Assembly: GCA_028274465.1 (NCBI GenBank)
Contig: CM051455.1
Location: forward strand, 118,457,547-118,521,546
Direction of reading: 5' to 3'
Length of the DNA stretch: 64,000 nucleotides
From: Plantago ovata
Taxonomy: Eukaryota > Streptophyta > Magnoliopsida > Lamiales > Plantaginaceae
Shown here piece by piece: positions 54,200 through 64,000 of the stretch; the stretch's first letter is position 1; each line of letters begins with the position of its first letter. The notes beneath the pieces are model-generated. The model saw nothing but the letters and a program-made list of their open reading frames with translations. It ran no database searches and was not told where the DNA came from. A program made the translations under genes and the position numbers.

Positions 54200-55472
54200 T
54201 GATGAATGTGTATTTTACACTTTCATTCGAGTCTTTTTCACCTATTTTAGCTATCCTCTATGTTAATTTAGCTATATTTTAGTGCATTTTATTAGAATAG
54301 TGTCACGTTTCCCTTTAGATTTTATTTTACAGGTTTTGGTTGAAATTCGAGGATTTCCGGGCCATTATATTGAAGTTGACAAGGAATTTTGTTCCAGAAG
54401 CCTATTTGCAGTATCTGAAGGTTTCCGGATAGGATTTGAAGTCTAGGGGCCGAATCTGGAGGTTAGAAGGCTACTAGAAGTCAGAAACCGAGTCCGAAAA
54501 GGGGAAGAAATCCAAAAACGTGTCGAAAACGTGGAATTCCGCGAGAAAAACTCTGGGCGAACCGCCGCGTGCTGGGGCGAATCGCCCCGTAGTTTTTTGG
54601 GGCCTATATATAGTGCTCAGTTTTTCTTCGAAAATCATATCTTTCCAGACCTACTTTCTCACCTCTCTCTATAGTTTTAGGTAGGAACTTCCCGAGGCCT
54701 GTCCTGGGAGTTCTGTAGCTTAGGGGATACTTTTTCATAGCAGTTTGGAGCTCGTAGGACCGCAATCATCCGGAGATTGACAACCTTCGGTAACTTTGTA
54801 TCTTACAGTTTTATTCTACTTATTTTATTATATTCTTTCAACATGTTTTCTTCTATGATTTCTGTTGATTGCATGCCTATTATGAGTAGCTAAACTTATC
54901 GTTGGTGGTAGTATGTGAATTCTTAGCGAAGGGAAGATAATTATGCTAATGGCTATATCGCGCATTATACTCCGTGTCATTGCTTATTTCGTTGATCAGT
55001 TGTAACCAAAATTCTCGTATGTTGTATTGATTATTATGCACAATTGGACACTTGTCGACCATCAGACCAATTATCTTCGTAGTGTTGAATAATTACGGAA
55101 CACATTAGGACAATCGTGATTGACTTGTCAGACCAATTATCTTCGTAGTGCTTAATATTTGCAACTGGACACTAGATTGATTCAAAGATCTCTATGCAAG
55201 ACCGAGGAATTTATGCATGATTATCGACCCGTTATGTTAAGAAGGACCATACTATCGCCAATCTCCATTATCTTCTAGAAACCCCCTATTGCTATCTGTC
55301 TGCTATTTTATATTCTCTTGTTAAATAGATAAAGCTAGTTATAGTTTTGAGAGAAAGACACTCGAGTCATTCTACTGCTACACTACGGTTTTCGTTGTAG
55401 TTGTGGATTGCCTTTGGCTTAATAACAAATATTATTTGACTGAATCCGGAGCACGACATCCGCAGTTCATCA
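54200..55472 (+). repeat. Solo LTR H (Athila-like, C/E family)
   Basis: A complete 1273-bp LTR (TGATGAATGTG to CAGTTCATCA) with no internal region, flanked by a perfect 5-bp duplication GGCTA (54195-54199 and 55473-55477). It has one good palindrome TGGGGCGAATCGCCCC (54573-54588) and a TATATATAG box near 54606. It arose by LTR-LTR recombination after insertion into G. Confidence 0.95.
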
Positions 55473-56228
55473 GGCTAGTAGTAGCAACCTCCATAAGAAG
55501 TTGCAAGAGCTGATAGATCGGGGGGCTAGTAGAGAGCAAGGGAAGTTTCCCGGGAACACGGAGAAGGCTATGGCCATAACCGTGGTGACTGATTTGCCCG
55601 TGGAGATCACGGTTGTGAGAGACAATGCACGAGATGAGGTGCCAAGTTGCAAGATAACTGAAACTTGCAAGGTTAGTGAGGAGGTCGAGACTCCTAAGGT
55701 GGTTATGGAAGAGGAAGTTGTCGCACAATCTGATGCGATAGTTGAAGAGGTGAAAGAAAACTCATCTCTGAGGATGAGATGGTGGATATGGTGGAAGTGC
55801 CCATCCAAGAGAGCTTCTATGTTGAAATCGGCTTGGGGAAGAAGGATGGAATAGTGGCAACTCTAGACACGGGAGCGGGTATGAATGTTATACCCTTGAA
55901 CGTGTATGAAGAATCGGGTTTGTCTGGCTTGAGACCTATGAAATGCATGGTGCAATTAGAGGATGGGTCCATGAAAATGCCGTTGGGTGTGATTGAGAAC
56001 TTGGCGGTGAGGGTTGCCGGTGTAGAGGTGAAGACCAATTTCATCGTTATGCCTACATCTTCTGCTAAGCTCAAGGATGTGGTTCTCTTGGGTAGAGCCT
56101 TCATCAACAAAGTGCGTATGGTCATAGACATGTATCGCCGAACATGTCACTTTGAGGTAAATGGCAAGCAACACACGTTGCGAGGCATTGTTGATTCATT
56201 TGCTTATGTTGATACTAACGAACTGTAG
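55473..56228 (+). pseudogene. Element G linker and protease
   Basis: This continues gag after solo LTR H (LQELIDRGASREQGK, shared with A, C, E and F). An acidic region follows, then a frameshift near 55770 and a retropepsin-like domain (LDTGAGMNVIPLNVY near 55863, VVLLGRAF near 56080). It stops at 56226-56228. DTGA replaces DTGS of the other family. No RT follows. The next 300 bp hold the AGGCAA hairpin and palindromes. Confidence 0.85.
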
Positions 56229-56377
56229 GATTTTTTGGTCCACTTTATGTTCGTCAAGATGTGTAGGGAATTGATGCTTTGAGAGGCAATTGGAGGGGGA
56301 AGTCTAGTACCCGAGGCGAAATCAATCCCGCATGAGTTGTGAAGAGTCGAGCCAACGACTTTTAAACTAAGGCGCTT

Positions 56378-56395
56378 CTCGGGAGGCAACCCGAG
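56378..56395 (+). promoter_or_regulatory. AGGCAA-loop hairpin, element G
   Basis: CTCGGG-AGGCAA-CCCGAG. The outer two pairs differ from the C/E version (TCCGGG/CCCGGA), yet pairing is kept and the loop is identical. It is preceded in both families by a GACTTTAAAC-like and GGCGCT context. Confidence 0.72.
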
Positions 56396-56515
56396 GTTGT
56401 AGGTACTTGCATATAGATTCGAAGCACGTTTAAATTTTGTTTCATTGATTAGACAAGGTTTTTGGGGTGAAAATTTAGCAAAAGTCGAAAAAAATGGATT
56501 TGGGAGCTTCAGGTC

Positions 56516-56757
56516 CCAAGTGAACCGCTTGGAAAGCCCAAGCGGTTCGCTTGGATTTCCAGTAAGAATTTCATTCTTACTGGAAATCCAAGCGGAGCGC
56601 TTGGCACGCCCAAGCGGTCCGCTTGAATTTCCAATAAGAATTTCGTTCTTACTGGAAATCCAAGTGGAGCGCTTGGCAGTTCCCAAGCGGACCGCTTGCC
56701 AAGCGCTTCGCTTGGGACGGCCCAAGCGCTTCGCTTGGCTTTCCTTAAGAAAGCTAA
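56516..56757 (+). promoter_or_regulatory. Palindrome cluster upstream of ORF2 in G
   Basis: Seven CCAAGCG-N3-CGCTTGG-type dyads (56538-56554, 56588-56604, 56610-56626, 56660-56676, 56683-56698, 56699-56715, 56722-56738) with variable 3-nt centres. The first four bound two tandem about 67-bp hairpins. The first has perfect inner 17-bp arms GGATTTCCAGTAAGAAT (56553-56589). The cluster lies about 300 bp after protease and about 700 bp before ORF2, as in F. Confidence 0.75.
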
Positions 56758-56953
56758 GCGGGGCACTTGTGTATCAAAGCTCCCCACTTCGTTTTTCTTC
56801 CTCCATTGCCGATTTAGCACCCCAAAAATCTCAATCTCTCTCAATTCTCCACCAATTGTTGCAATCTTGTGCATTTTACAAAGCCCATCACCCCCTCTAT
56901 CATCTAAAACGATCAAATTTCACGTTTGAAGCATCCATAACAAGGAATCAAAG

Positions 56954-57433
56954 GTACCTCTCATGAACCCTAACTTTCTTGAATTTGGGATTTTATCTTA
57001 ATTAGCTTCAATTGTGTTATGCATTGGTGAATTAGAGTTTGATGATGATTGTTGAGAATGTTTCTTACTAGATGAGATATCTAAATTCAAATTTTGCTCC
57101 TCTTTATTTATGATGAACTCTATTGCTCGAATTCTTGCTATATAATTGTTTAATGATTGTTAGCCTTGAATTTGAGTTATGTAATGATTATGGTGATGTT
57201 TTGATTGCATGAGAATGTGTTGGATTGGTTGGGTAATTCAATTGGAGAGTTTGTTTGCTTGGTTTAGATTCGTATGGATTTATCGTAACGAAGTGTTAAA
57301 GCTTCTCGATTTGCTCATATGAACTTTAGCAAGCCTTCAAACTCACCATGAGATTACTTGAGTCAGTATTGGAGTCTAGGAGTCGAGTCTAAGTCTCATT
57401 GTCTCTTGAAGTTATCTAATAAGATTATTCTAG
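56954..57433 (+). other. Predicted leader intron of ORF2 in G
   Basis: Donor AAAG|GTACCTC at 56953/56954 and acceptor TTATTCTAG ending at 57433, 5 nt before ATG 57439. The 480-nt AT-rich segment begins with GAACCCTAACTTTC, similar to the start of F's intron. Confidence 0.58.
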
Positions 57434-57438
57434 GTACA

Positions 57439-58761
57439 ATGGCATCAAGAAGAACCAAGAGATCAAGGGGAGAAGGGACCTCGAGTGCCCAACAAACGGC
57501 CACACCCCGACGAGTATCGCCAATCGGGGAGGGCAAGGCAATTCGAAGCGAGTTTCCATGCCCACAAGCACACGTACATTTCTGAGAGGAGCATTCGCTT
57601 CACGGCTGGTGAGAGCGAGTTGGATGTGCCAGAGAGGTCAACAAGCTCATTACTGAGCGAGGCTGGAAGTACTATGGCGAGGTCATGCCAAATTGGGACC
57701 AAGCAGTAGTGGAGGACTTCTACATTGCCTTCACAGACTACAATGAACGGACCGGTGAGGTTCCCGTCCGCGGTGTTGGGATCGAGTTTACTCCTTTGAG
57801 CATCACTAGCTTCATTATGCGATTGGATAGGCCACTAACGCGGGATCCAAACCGCCAGCCTGCATCCAACGAGAGATTTGATCCCGCGGAGCTCTATGTC
57901 TACGACCGGGAGTCTGATCATTACCCCATGGAGGTACTGAACGGCATTACCGTGGAAGATTTTGAATTGCCTGATGAACCACCCCGGATTTTGCGCCACA
58001 ACGATCTCACATTCGAGGCAAGGATGATGTTGAAGTTCGTTCAAGCTAATCTAATTCCTAGCACACATGATTCTGAGGTTCAGTCCTATTACGGAGTCCT
58101 AGTCTATGCTCTCTTGCATAATTTGCCTGTCACTCCTGGCATTGTCATCTTCGAGGAATTCAAGCGCCGTCGTAATGCAAACCGGAAGCTTGCCTTTGGT
58201 AACTTGATCACGGGCATGTGCAAGGAGGCCGGAGTTCCCGACCTCGTACTGGACAAGAAGCCGAAGAAATCCATCAACATTGATACGTACAATGAGATGT
58301 ACGGGACTTGGTGCACTCAGCAAGGAGAACCCATGCAACCAATAGTTACGCGCCATGTGACACCTCCTCCACCTCCGCCTACGGCCGGACAAGGAAGCTT
58401 CGACTTCTCGGGGTTCAACCAGATCTTGGTCGATCAGTTTGGGAGCTTCCAGACCACCATGTTGGAGGCTCAGTCGACCAAACTTACCGAGCAATTCCGG
58501 GGATTTGAGGAGCGTGAAGTCAAGAGGTGGGAGGACTTCCGTGTGATGGAGGAGCAGCGTTGGGATGATTACCAAGGGCGTGTAGATCAGCGTTGGGAAG
58601 CCGCTCGAGCAGAGGACACTAGGCGTTGGAGAGCCCACCAAGAGAAGATGATGAACCGCCATGATGCCCTAGCTCGCCGAATTTCTGGGTATCCTTTCTA
58701 TGATCAGACCGGTGGTAGTGGGAGTGCCTTTCCCAACACCCCCTACGACCCCTTCTCCTAG
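57439..58761 (+). pseudogene. ORF2 of element G, two frameshifts
   Basis: ATG 57439 (MASRRTKRSRGEG, basic). The frame shifts near 57485 and back near 57635, and is then open for about 358 codons to 58761. The central domain parallels F: DFYIAFTDYNERTG, VRGVGIEFTPLSITSFI, KFVQANLIPSTHD, YYGVLVYALLHN, FGNLITGMCKEAGV. A proline run (PPPPPP) separates it from a C-terminal charged helical region rich in Trp/Arg/Glu (RWEDFRVMEEQRWDDYQ), probably a coiled coil. Domain order is conserved despite low identity to F, which argues for past selection on the protein. Confidence 0.8.
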
Positions 58762-59018
58762 AGACACCAGCCGACAGAGGCCACATTTATCGGTAGTATA
58801 TGTATATTATCGTTATTTCGGCTTGTTTACTATTGTTGGTTGAAACTCTTTTCATTTCGATTTGGTTGTATGATGTTATGACTTATGACTCTTGTACTCT
58901 TTATTTGCTTTTGTAGTTGTGGCCTGTGTGCCTTTTGTCGTGATTAGTTTAGTCTAGTTTTGTCTTGGTGCCTTAGGTGATTAAGATAGGAAAAAACATC
59001 GAAAATCTGAAAACAGAG
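58762..59018 (+). other. Non-coding spacer after ORF2 in G
   Basis: T-rich, with no ORF or motif I can support. It leads into the second palindrome cluster. Confidence 0.6.
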
Positions 59019-59168
59019 CCAAGCGAAGCGCTTGGAAGGGCCAAGCGGTCCGCTTGAAATTCCAGAAAGTTTTGCAACTTCCTGGAAATTCAAGCGGAGC
59101 GCCTGGAGTCTCCCAAGCGCTCCGCTTGCCAAGCGAACCGCTTGGCTCCCGCCAAGCGGTCCGCCTGG
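59019..59168 (+). promoter_or_regulatory. Second palindrome cluster of G, downstream of ORF2
   Basis: CCAAGCG-AAG-CGCTTGG (59019-59035), a hairpin of the same design as upstream (59041-59107), CCAAGCG-AAC-CGCTTGG (59129-59145) and imperfect copies to 59168. F has no counterpart at this place. Confidence 0.7.
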
Positions 59169-60821
59169 ACCCTGTACCCAGATTTTCCTCGTTTTTTCCA
59201 TTCTTCTCACCTTTGCGCACCCGTTTCACATGTTTCTTAAGTCCTTTCAGGTACTACTCATATATAGGAGATTGGAAACGAACCTTTATCTCAGGGAAGT
59301 GTACTTTCAATTCAATTTTTCCTTTTCATTCAACTTTTCTTTGCTCGAGGACGAGCAAAAGTTTAGGTTTGGGGAGGGGGTATTGGATTTTCAGTACTAT
59401 ATGCTTGTGTCATGCCTGATTTTACTCAAGTTCATGTGATTTGTCGTGTTTTTTCAAATTTTTGCATGCATATCATCCATAGATTAGTTGTTGCACGTTG
59501 TTGTGTGTGGAGTTTATTGCCAAGTCTTTTGAACTTTTTTATTGAGTAGACTAAGTGTTTATGACCATTGATCATATGTTGCATCACTTTGCAAGTAGTT
59601 TGAGGCTTGTCTCGCTGGTTTGTCACATTCGCATCTGCACTAGTTAAGCTTAGTAGTCTCGACATCACCTCGAGTGGTGTTTCTTCTACTGCGGTTCACG
59701 ATGGCCTTATAAAATGATGCATGTTAGAGTCTATGGTTGTAACCCGTGTAATTATGCACGTAAGAGGCGACAAGTTCTTCACCTCGATTAGAGATTGCCA
59801 AATGCCTAGGAAGGAGGTAGTGTGAGGTGTGCGATTCCTTGTATTAAACCTATTCTATCGAATAGGTTTGGGGAGGGGGTTGCCTTATTGATCTTGTCTT
59901 TCGTCTTTGAATCGTTGTAAAGTTTCCCTTTTTTCTGTTTCTTTTTGTTTTGTGTCCCAACCTATTCTTTCGAATAGGTTTGGGGAGGTGTCTTTGTAAA
60001 AGAGTCTTCCCTTTTTCTTTTTCGTCTTTGTGCTCAAACCTATTCTTTTGAATAGGTTTGGGGAGGTGTTTTTGACACATAGTACTGCTGCTTGCCCCTA
60101 TATAAAAAAAAAGAGAGAAAAAGAAAAGAAGAAGAAAGAAAAGAAATATAAAAAAAAAAAGAAAAAAAGAAAATAAAAAAAAAGGAGAAAAGAAAATAAA
60201 GAATAAGACCCAAAGCAAAAGAAGGGTCGTTGCAAGCCCAAAAGCAGTCTCGTAGTGTCAAGTGTCATGTAAAATTTTGTCCTTGTGAAGTTATCGAGTT
60301 GTAAATTCTATCTTTCGTTTCGTGTCGCCTTTGTCCAAGGCCTGTTCTTGACCACCCTCGTCTTGCTATTCAAGAAGTGGTTGAAAGAGGCTCATTCTTG
60401 AGAGTCTGGGTAGAATAGGGGAGTGTTATCTTCTAAGGGAACCCTCCTTCGTTTGATGAGAGCCAGTATTGGTTCGCCCTCTCTTGAGGAAAAGTCTCGC
60501 TTGGTGAACAGTAGTAAGCCCTCGGTTTCATAGGCACGGGGCAATTGTAGTATGATAATATGCTCATTGTGTCGTCACTGACAGGTCCAGGTAGAAGATG
60601 TTACGAGAGACTCCTTTGTTTAACCAAGTGCACATGAGAATGTGTATATTCGCAATCGAGGCATACTTCAACCTACTTGCATGTCATGCTCATTGGTTTT
60701 GTTCATAAGCATTTGGTAGATTCAATAGATTAGTTCACTTTACTTGGCATGAGACTCCTTTTGTGTTGCATTTAGGATAGTTTGTTGCTTGAGGACAAGC
60801 AAAGGTTTGGTTTGGGGAGTT
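59169..60821 (+). other. Element G 3' non-coding region and PPT
   Basis: Includes an internal PPT-like GAGGACGAGCAAAAG...TTTGGGGAGG block (59345-59380). Three AACCTATTC hairpins have loops TATC, TTTC and TTTT (59847-59868, 59959-59980, 60037-60058), each followed by TTGGGGAGG. A poly-A/G tract (60095-60225) and the true polypurine tract TTTGGGGAG (60811-60819) follow. No gene. Confidence 0.83.
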
Positions 60822-62221
60822 TGATGAACGTATTTTTGACGCGTTCATCTTGTCTTTTTTACCTTCTTTTGCTATCTCTAGCCTGGTTTTTGGTTAGTTT
60901 TGTAGAATAGTGTCACGTTTTGTGTTTTCTGCATTTTCAGGCACTTAGGTACGAAACGGCGTTTTTGGAGCTAAAAACGAGCCTTTTGATGGAAAAGATG
61001 GCCCCGTTGAAGTTCCCCAATCTCCGTGGCTTGTTCGTAAGTGTTTGAGCATCAATAAGCATCGAGAAGGATGAGTCCAAGGCACCCGAGGGCCGTGCGA
61101 GGGCAAAAAGATTGAGTTTGAAGACAAAAATCTGCCCAGGAGCCAAGCTAAGCGCCTGGAATAGTGAAGCGCTCCGCTTCATTTTCCAGGAGCTTTGGCA
61201 TAGAAGCCAAGCGAAGCGCTTGGAGTGCCAAAGCGCTTCGCTTGCCAAGCGCTCCGCTTGGCTTCTCCAAGCGGTCCGCTTGGCAGCGGTTACGTTTTTG
61301 AATTTTCCTTCTTAGATCTGATCTTCAGTCATTTTTTGAATAACTTTTGAACAGTAGCTTCGTTTTGGAGAGCTCCTAAGCCCCAAAACTCAGAGAAAAC
61401 TCAGATTACATTGTATTTTAGCTTGGGATTCAAGGTTTTGATTGGAATTCATCCTTTGTAATCATCTACGGAGAGGTTTTCTTTGATTTCCACCGATTAG
61501 TGACAGCTTTGGTGGTAACTTGTATCACTCTCTTGTCTTGTAGTTTGATATGATATATTCTGATTATTATTCATATGAATTGATGTCTGTGTTGATGAAT
61601 ATGAGTAGCTAAATCTTTTGTGTTGGTGGTAGAATGTAGAATATGCATGCTATGGGTTATGTTTATGCTTACATGAGATTGTGATTCAATCTTGCTGCAA
61701 ATTCCTTCATATGATTCTTAGTTGCCTATAAAATATATTCGAATTGAGTATAGCGACAAACTCTTGGTCAATGAAAGCTATAGGATTGTATGTTAGAGAT
61801 TTGCAGCATGCTAGATAAATGGTGTTAGTGACAAGCACCTCTAAAGTATTGATAGTGGTCTTTTATGATGTGTGTCTTGAAAGTTACCTAGACAAGTTGC
61901 TTAGCAGACTTGATCGAAGGTTTTACGCACTGAACTTGTGAGCATATTCGTAACCCATTCATGTGTATTTGATTTCTACCACCAACCGTTTTCCAAACTT
62001 GATTACAACAATCTGATTTCTCGTTGCTTTGTTCAATGAAAACGATTCTATAAACATTTGAACTCGTTGACTGAAATTACTAGCAAAAACCTCAAGCAAA
62101 GCCACGTTAGGTCCCGAGAGAACGACGCTCGGGGACAACTTGCCATTGCACTCTAGTTTGTGTAGTGATAAGTTTCTTAGGCTTTTAAACAAATTTAATT
62201 GGTGAAAAAACGACATCATCA
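60822..62221 (+). repeat. Element G 3' LTR
   Basis: 1400 bp, TGATGAACGTATTTTTGAC to GACATCATCA. Palindromes lie at 61166-61180, 61207-61223, 61245-61261 and 61267-61283. The 61207 copy is the same 17-mer as 59019-59035. No convincing TATA box is seen after them. The leader matches the split 5' LTR pieces. Confidence 0.9.
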
Positions 62222-63652
62222 ACTATGGATGAATTGCGCCTTGATAATCTAGGATATTGGTTGTCTAGTAAGAGCCAATGTGATGTATTGCATGTAGTAG
62301 TTACATTGGTATGTTGTATATGAAGAATCTAGGCTACACATTAAAGGCTTGTGGGATCTTGGGGAGCTCGATGTTGATTTTATCACTTGGGTGTTTCGTT
62401 CTTACACTGCATTGCAGAGTCAGTTTTGTGTCATACGAGGTACTAAACTGTTGTTTGTAGGAACCATGCCAAGGGAAAGGAGCATTCCCTATGATTACTA
62501 TGAAGTATTGGAGGGAGATCGATTAACCCATGTCAAAAGATAGTGACTCATTAGATGTGCGTTCGAACCAAGGGGTTTTGCAACAACGTCGTGGATTTCC
62601 AAAGAGGAGGAGCTATAGTACACCTGGAGTGAGGACTCCTATGCCTATTCATGAACCACCGAAGGGACAAATACCATATTATGTCAGCAATCACAGGACT
62701 GCGAAGTTCGAGTGAACTGGAAGGCACCGGGACAATCTTGCCGCGACGAATTCAATCTTGAGTTCGCGTTATTAGAAGGTTCCGAAGCGCTAGCTTGGTT
62801 CCAAAACATAATGACATGGGTACCCGGCCCTCTTAGGGGTACCCATTGACTGCCTCTAAAGGAGTTCCATATAGACATCGGGAGCATCAACTGTAGAGAA
62901 TGTGGTCGGCATAGGGAAAAACGGAGGAAAACAACCTCTGAATATCCGAGCAGCTGCTGTAACTCCACAGGGTGTAGAACATAGGAGAGGGAGGTCTGAT
63001 ACCACTGCCTTTCCCCTTCAATAGTTCACAACTGTTGGAGAGGTACCGGGGGTGGAAGATTCCATAACAGAGGGCGGGGCCAATCTTGAGATTCTCTTCG
63101 ACACTGCAACTCTACTAGTGACGATGTGCGTGACAGTAGTGACAATGAAGACAATAGGGACAATGATGATACAGATGGTTGAATTGTCCTATCTGATCTA
63201 TCGATGGAACTACCGCCATACCACAAGTCTCGATGATCATATATAAGGCTCCCAGAGCAGTCCCAATAACTCACAAGCAGCACAACTACCGACCGAGGCC
63301 AAACCATGGGGTAACATCTAGTATCACATCTTATTTCCTCATTTCTTACTGCTAGGGGACTAGCGTAATTTCATGAGGGGGGATTGGATTTAAGTGATCT
63401 AGATTGTTCGCATGGAGCTTGGTATTGGAGGATGAGTATAGTACTCGGCTGTTTTTATCCGTCTGCATTTGCATTTGCACGTTTACTGCTTTCTTAGATT
63501 TTTTAGGTTGCATTCACTGCATTCATCCTAGGTAGTCTTCATGTTTTATATGGAGTTTATTGCCGACTTTTGAAATTTTTATTGGGTAGATCAACCAACT
63601 ATGCCATTAATGTATGCTTCATCTCTATGAATTGTTGAGGTTTTTTCTCGCT
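62222..63652 (+). mobile_element. Remnant I: decayed ORF2-type Athila-like element
   Basis: The segment before ATG 62466 (GTACTAAACTGTTGTTTGTAG, 62440-62460, plus GAACC) matches the intron end and start context of F's ORF2. The segment 63280-63652 matches F's sequence after ORF2 (CTAGTATCAC, GCTAGGGG, then the shared 3' block), up to the gap. The coding slot between does not resemble F or G ORF2. Fragments such as EFALLEGSEALAWFQNIM look gag-like, but I cannot assign them, and stops are frequent. An inverted repeat TGGGTACCC/GGGTACCCA lies near 62818-62848. Confidence 0.6.
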
Positions 63653-63752
63653 NNNNNNNNNNNNNNNNNNNNNNNNNNNNNNNNNNNNNNNNNNNNNNNN
63701 NNNNNNNNNNNNNNNNNNNNNNNNNNNNNNNNNNNNNNNNNNNNNNNNNNNN
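63653..63752. other. Assembly gap (100 N)
   Basis: Exactly 100 N, the usual placeholder for a gap of unknown size. The sequence right after it (63753-63814) resembles 62320-62392. Confidence 0.99.
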
Positions 63753-63814
63753 AATGAAGAAGCTAGGCTAGACATTAAAGGCTTGGGGAGCTCGATTGTT
63801 GATTTTATCACTTG

Positions 63815-64000
63815 TGTAACACCCCGTTTTTTTAATTATTTATTTAATTATTTAATTATTATTTTATTATTTAATTATTTATTTTAGTTAATTAATTATC
63901 AGAGTAAATTATTTATTCGATAATTAGTTAATTATTTTCGCGTAAGTTAGTTCGTTTCGTTTCGTTTCGTTTGGATCAAGCTAGACTATCTGATCTGCTA
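63815..64000 (+). repeat. Start of another Tekay LTR
   Basis: It starts TGTAACACCCCG and follows the first about 185 bp of D's LTRs with few changes, then leaves the window. It shows that the Tekay family has further copies nearby. Confidence 0.88.

Larger units (their letters stand above)
43090..62221 (+). mobile_element. Element G: diverged Athila-like GAG-PR element with ORF2
   Basis: The order is 5' LTR (43090-43550 plus 52333-52611, first part lost), tRNA-Asp-type primer site, gag-protease, hairpin, palindrome cluster, spliced-leader ORF2, second palindrome cluster, three AACCTATTC hairpins, purine tract, polypurine tract, complete 3' LTR (60822-62221). F is inserted in its 5' LTR and solo LTR H in its gag-protease. 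No RT, RNase H or integrase lies between protease and ORF2. Its sequence is well diverged from A, C, E and F, yet its layout matches F. Confidence 0.87.

Noticed and set aside
63753..63814. A separate gene fragment after the gap
   Set aside because: It matches 62320-62392 in remnant I, so it is repeat sequence beside an assembly gap.

Overview
The window is plant nuclear DNA made almost entirely of nested LTR retrotransposons. I found no host gene, no rRNA gene and no functional tRNA gene. Plant origin follows from the lineages present: Athila-like and Tat-like non-chromovirus Ty3/gypsy elements with tRNA-Asp-type primer sites, a Tekay-type chromovirus with an initiator-tRNA-Met primer site, and a SIRE-type Ty1/copia 3' end. 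The species cannot be named from sequence alone. I label the elements A to I.

Left block (1-35849). A minus-strand SIRE-type fragment (991-2203) carries an Athila-like LTR on its left (1-990). On its right it was invaded by a Tat-like element (2204-31023, plus). That Tat element is broken three times: element A (2639-8672, minus) lies in its 5' LTR, element C (11375-28648, plus; target duplication CTTAC) lies between its gag and protease, and element E (31024-35849, plus) lies in its RNase H. Element C is itself split inside gag by a 10.9-kb Tekay chromovirus D (13342-24244; duplication TAACT/TCACT). The nesting is therefore four deep: SIRE, Tat, C, D.

Right block (35850-64000). At 35849/35850 the 3' LTR of E stops after 58 bp and the 3' part of a plus-strand SIRE element begins (env-like ORF and 3' LTR, to 43089). 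This SIRE end lies in the 5' LTR of a diverged Athila-like element G (43090-62221, plus). G's 5' LTR also received element F (43551-52332, minus; duplication CATAT), and G's gag/protease region received a solo LTR H (54200-55472; duplication GGCTA). After G comes a decayed remnant I, a 100-N assembly gap (63653-63752) and the start of another Tekay LTR (63815-64000).

How they work. A, C, E, F and G have LTRs, a tRNA-Asp-type primer site, a gag with one CCHC zinc knuckle and a retropepsin-like protease, but no reverse transcriptase, RNase H or integrase. They must be mobilised in trans. E keeps an uninterrupted 590-codon gag-protease ORF. F and G carry a second ORF (ORF2) with a basic N-terminus, a domain resembling the 'putative plant transposon protein' family and a coiled-coil C-terminus. 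In F and G, ORF2 sits behind a cluster of perfect palindromes and a predicted leader intron ending 5 nt before the ATG. The same family-specific palindromes occur in the LTR promoter regions. I think this ORF2/palindrome module is the most interesting candidate for an undescribed system. Two RNA hairpins are also conserved between families, one with compensatory base changes. The SIRE env-like ORF contains three tandem phase-0 intron-like segments, and the Tekay LTR looks like a plant housekeeping-gene promoter with a leader intron.
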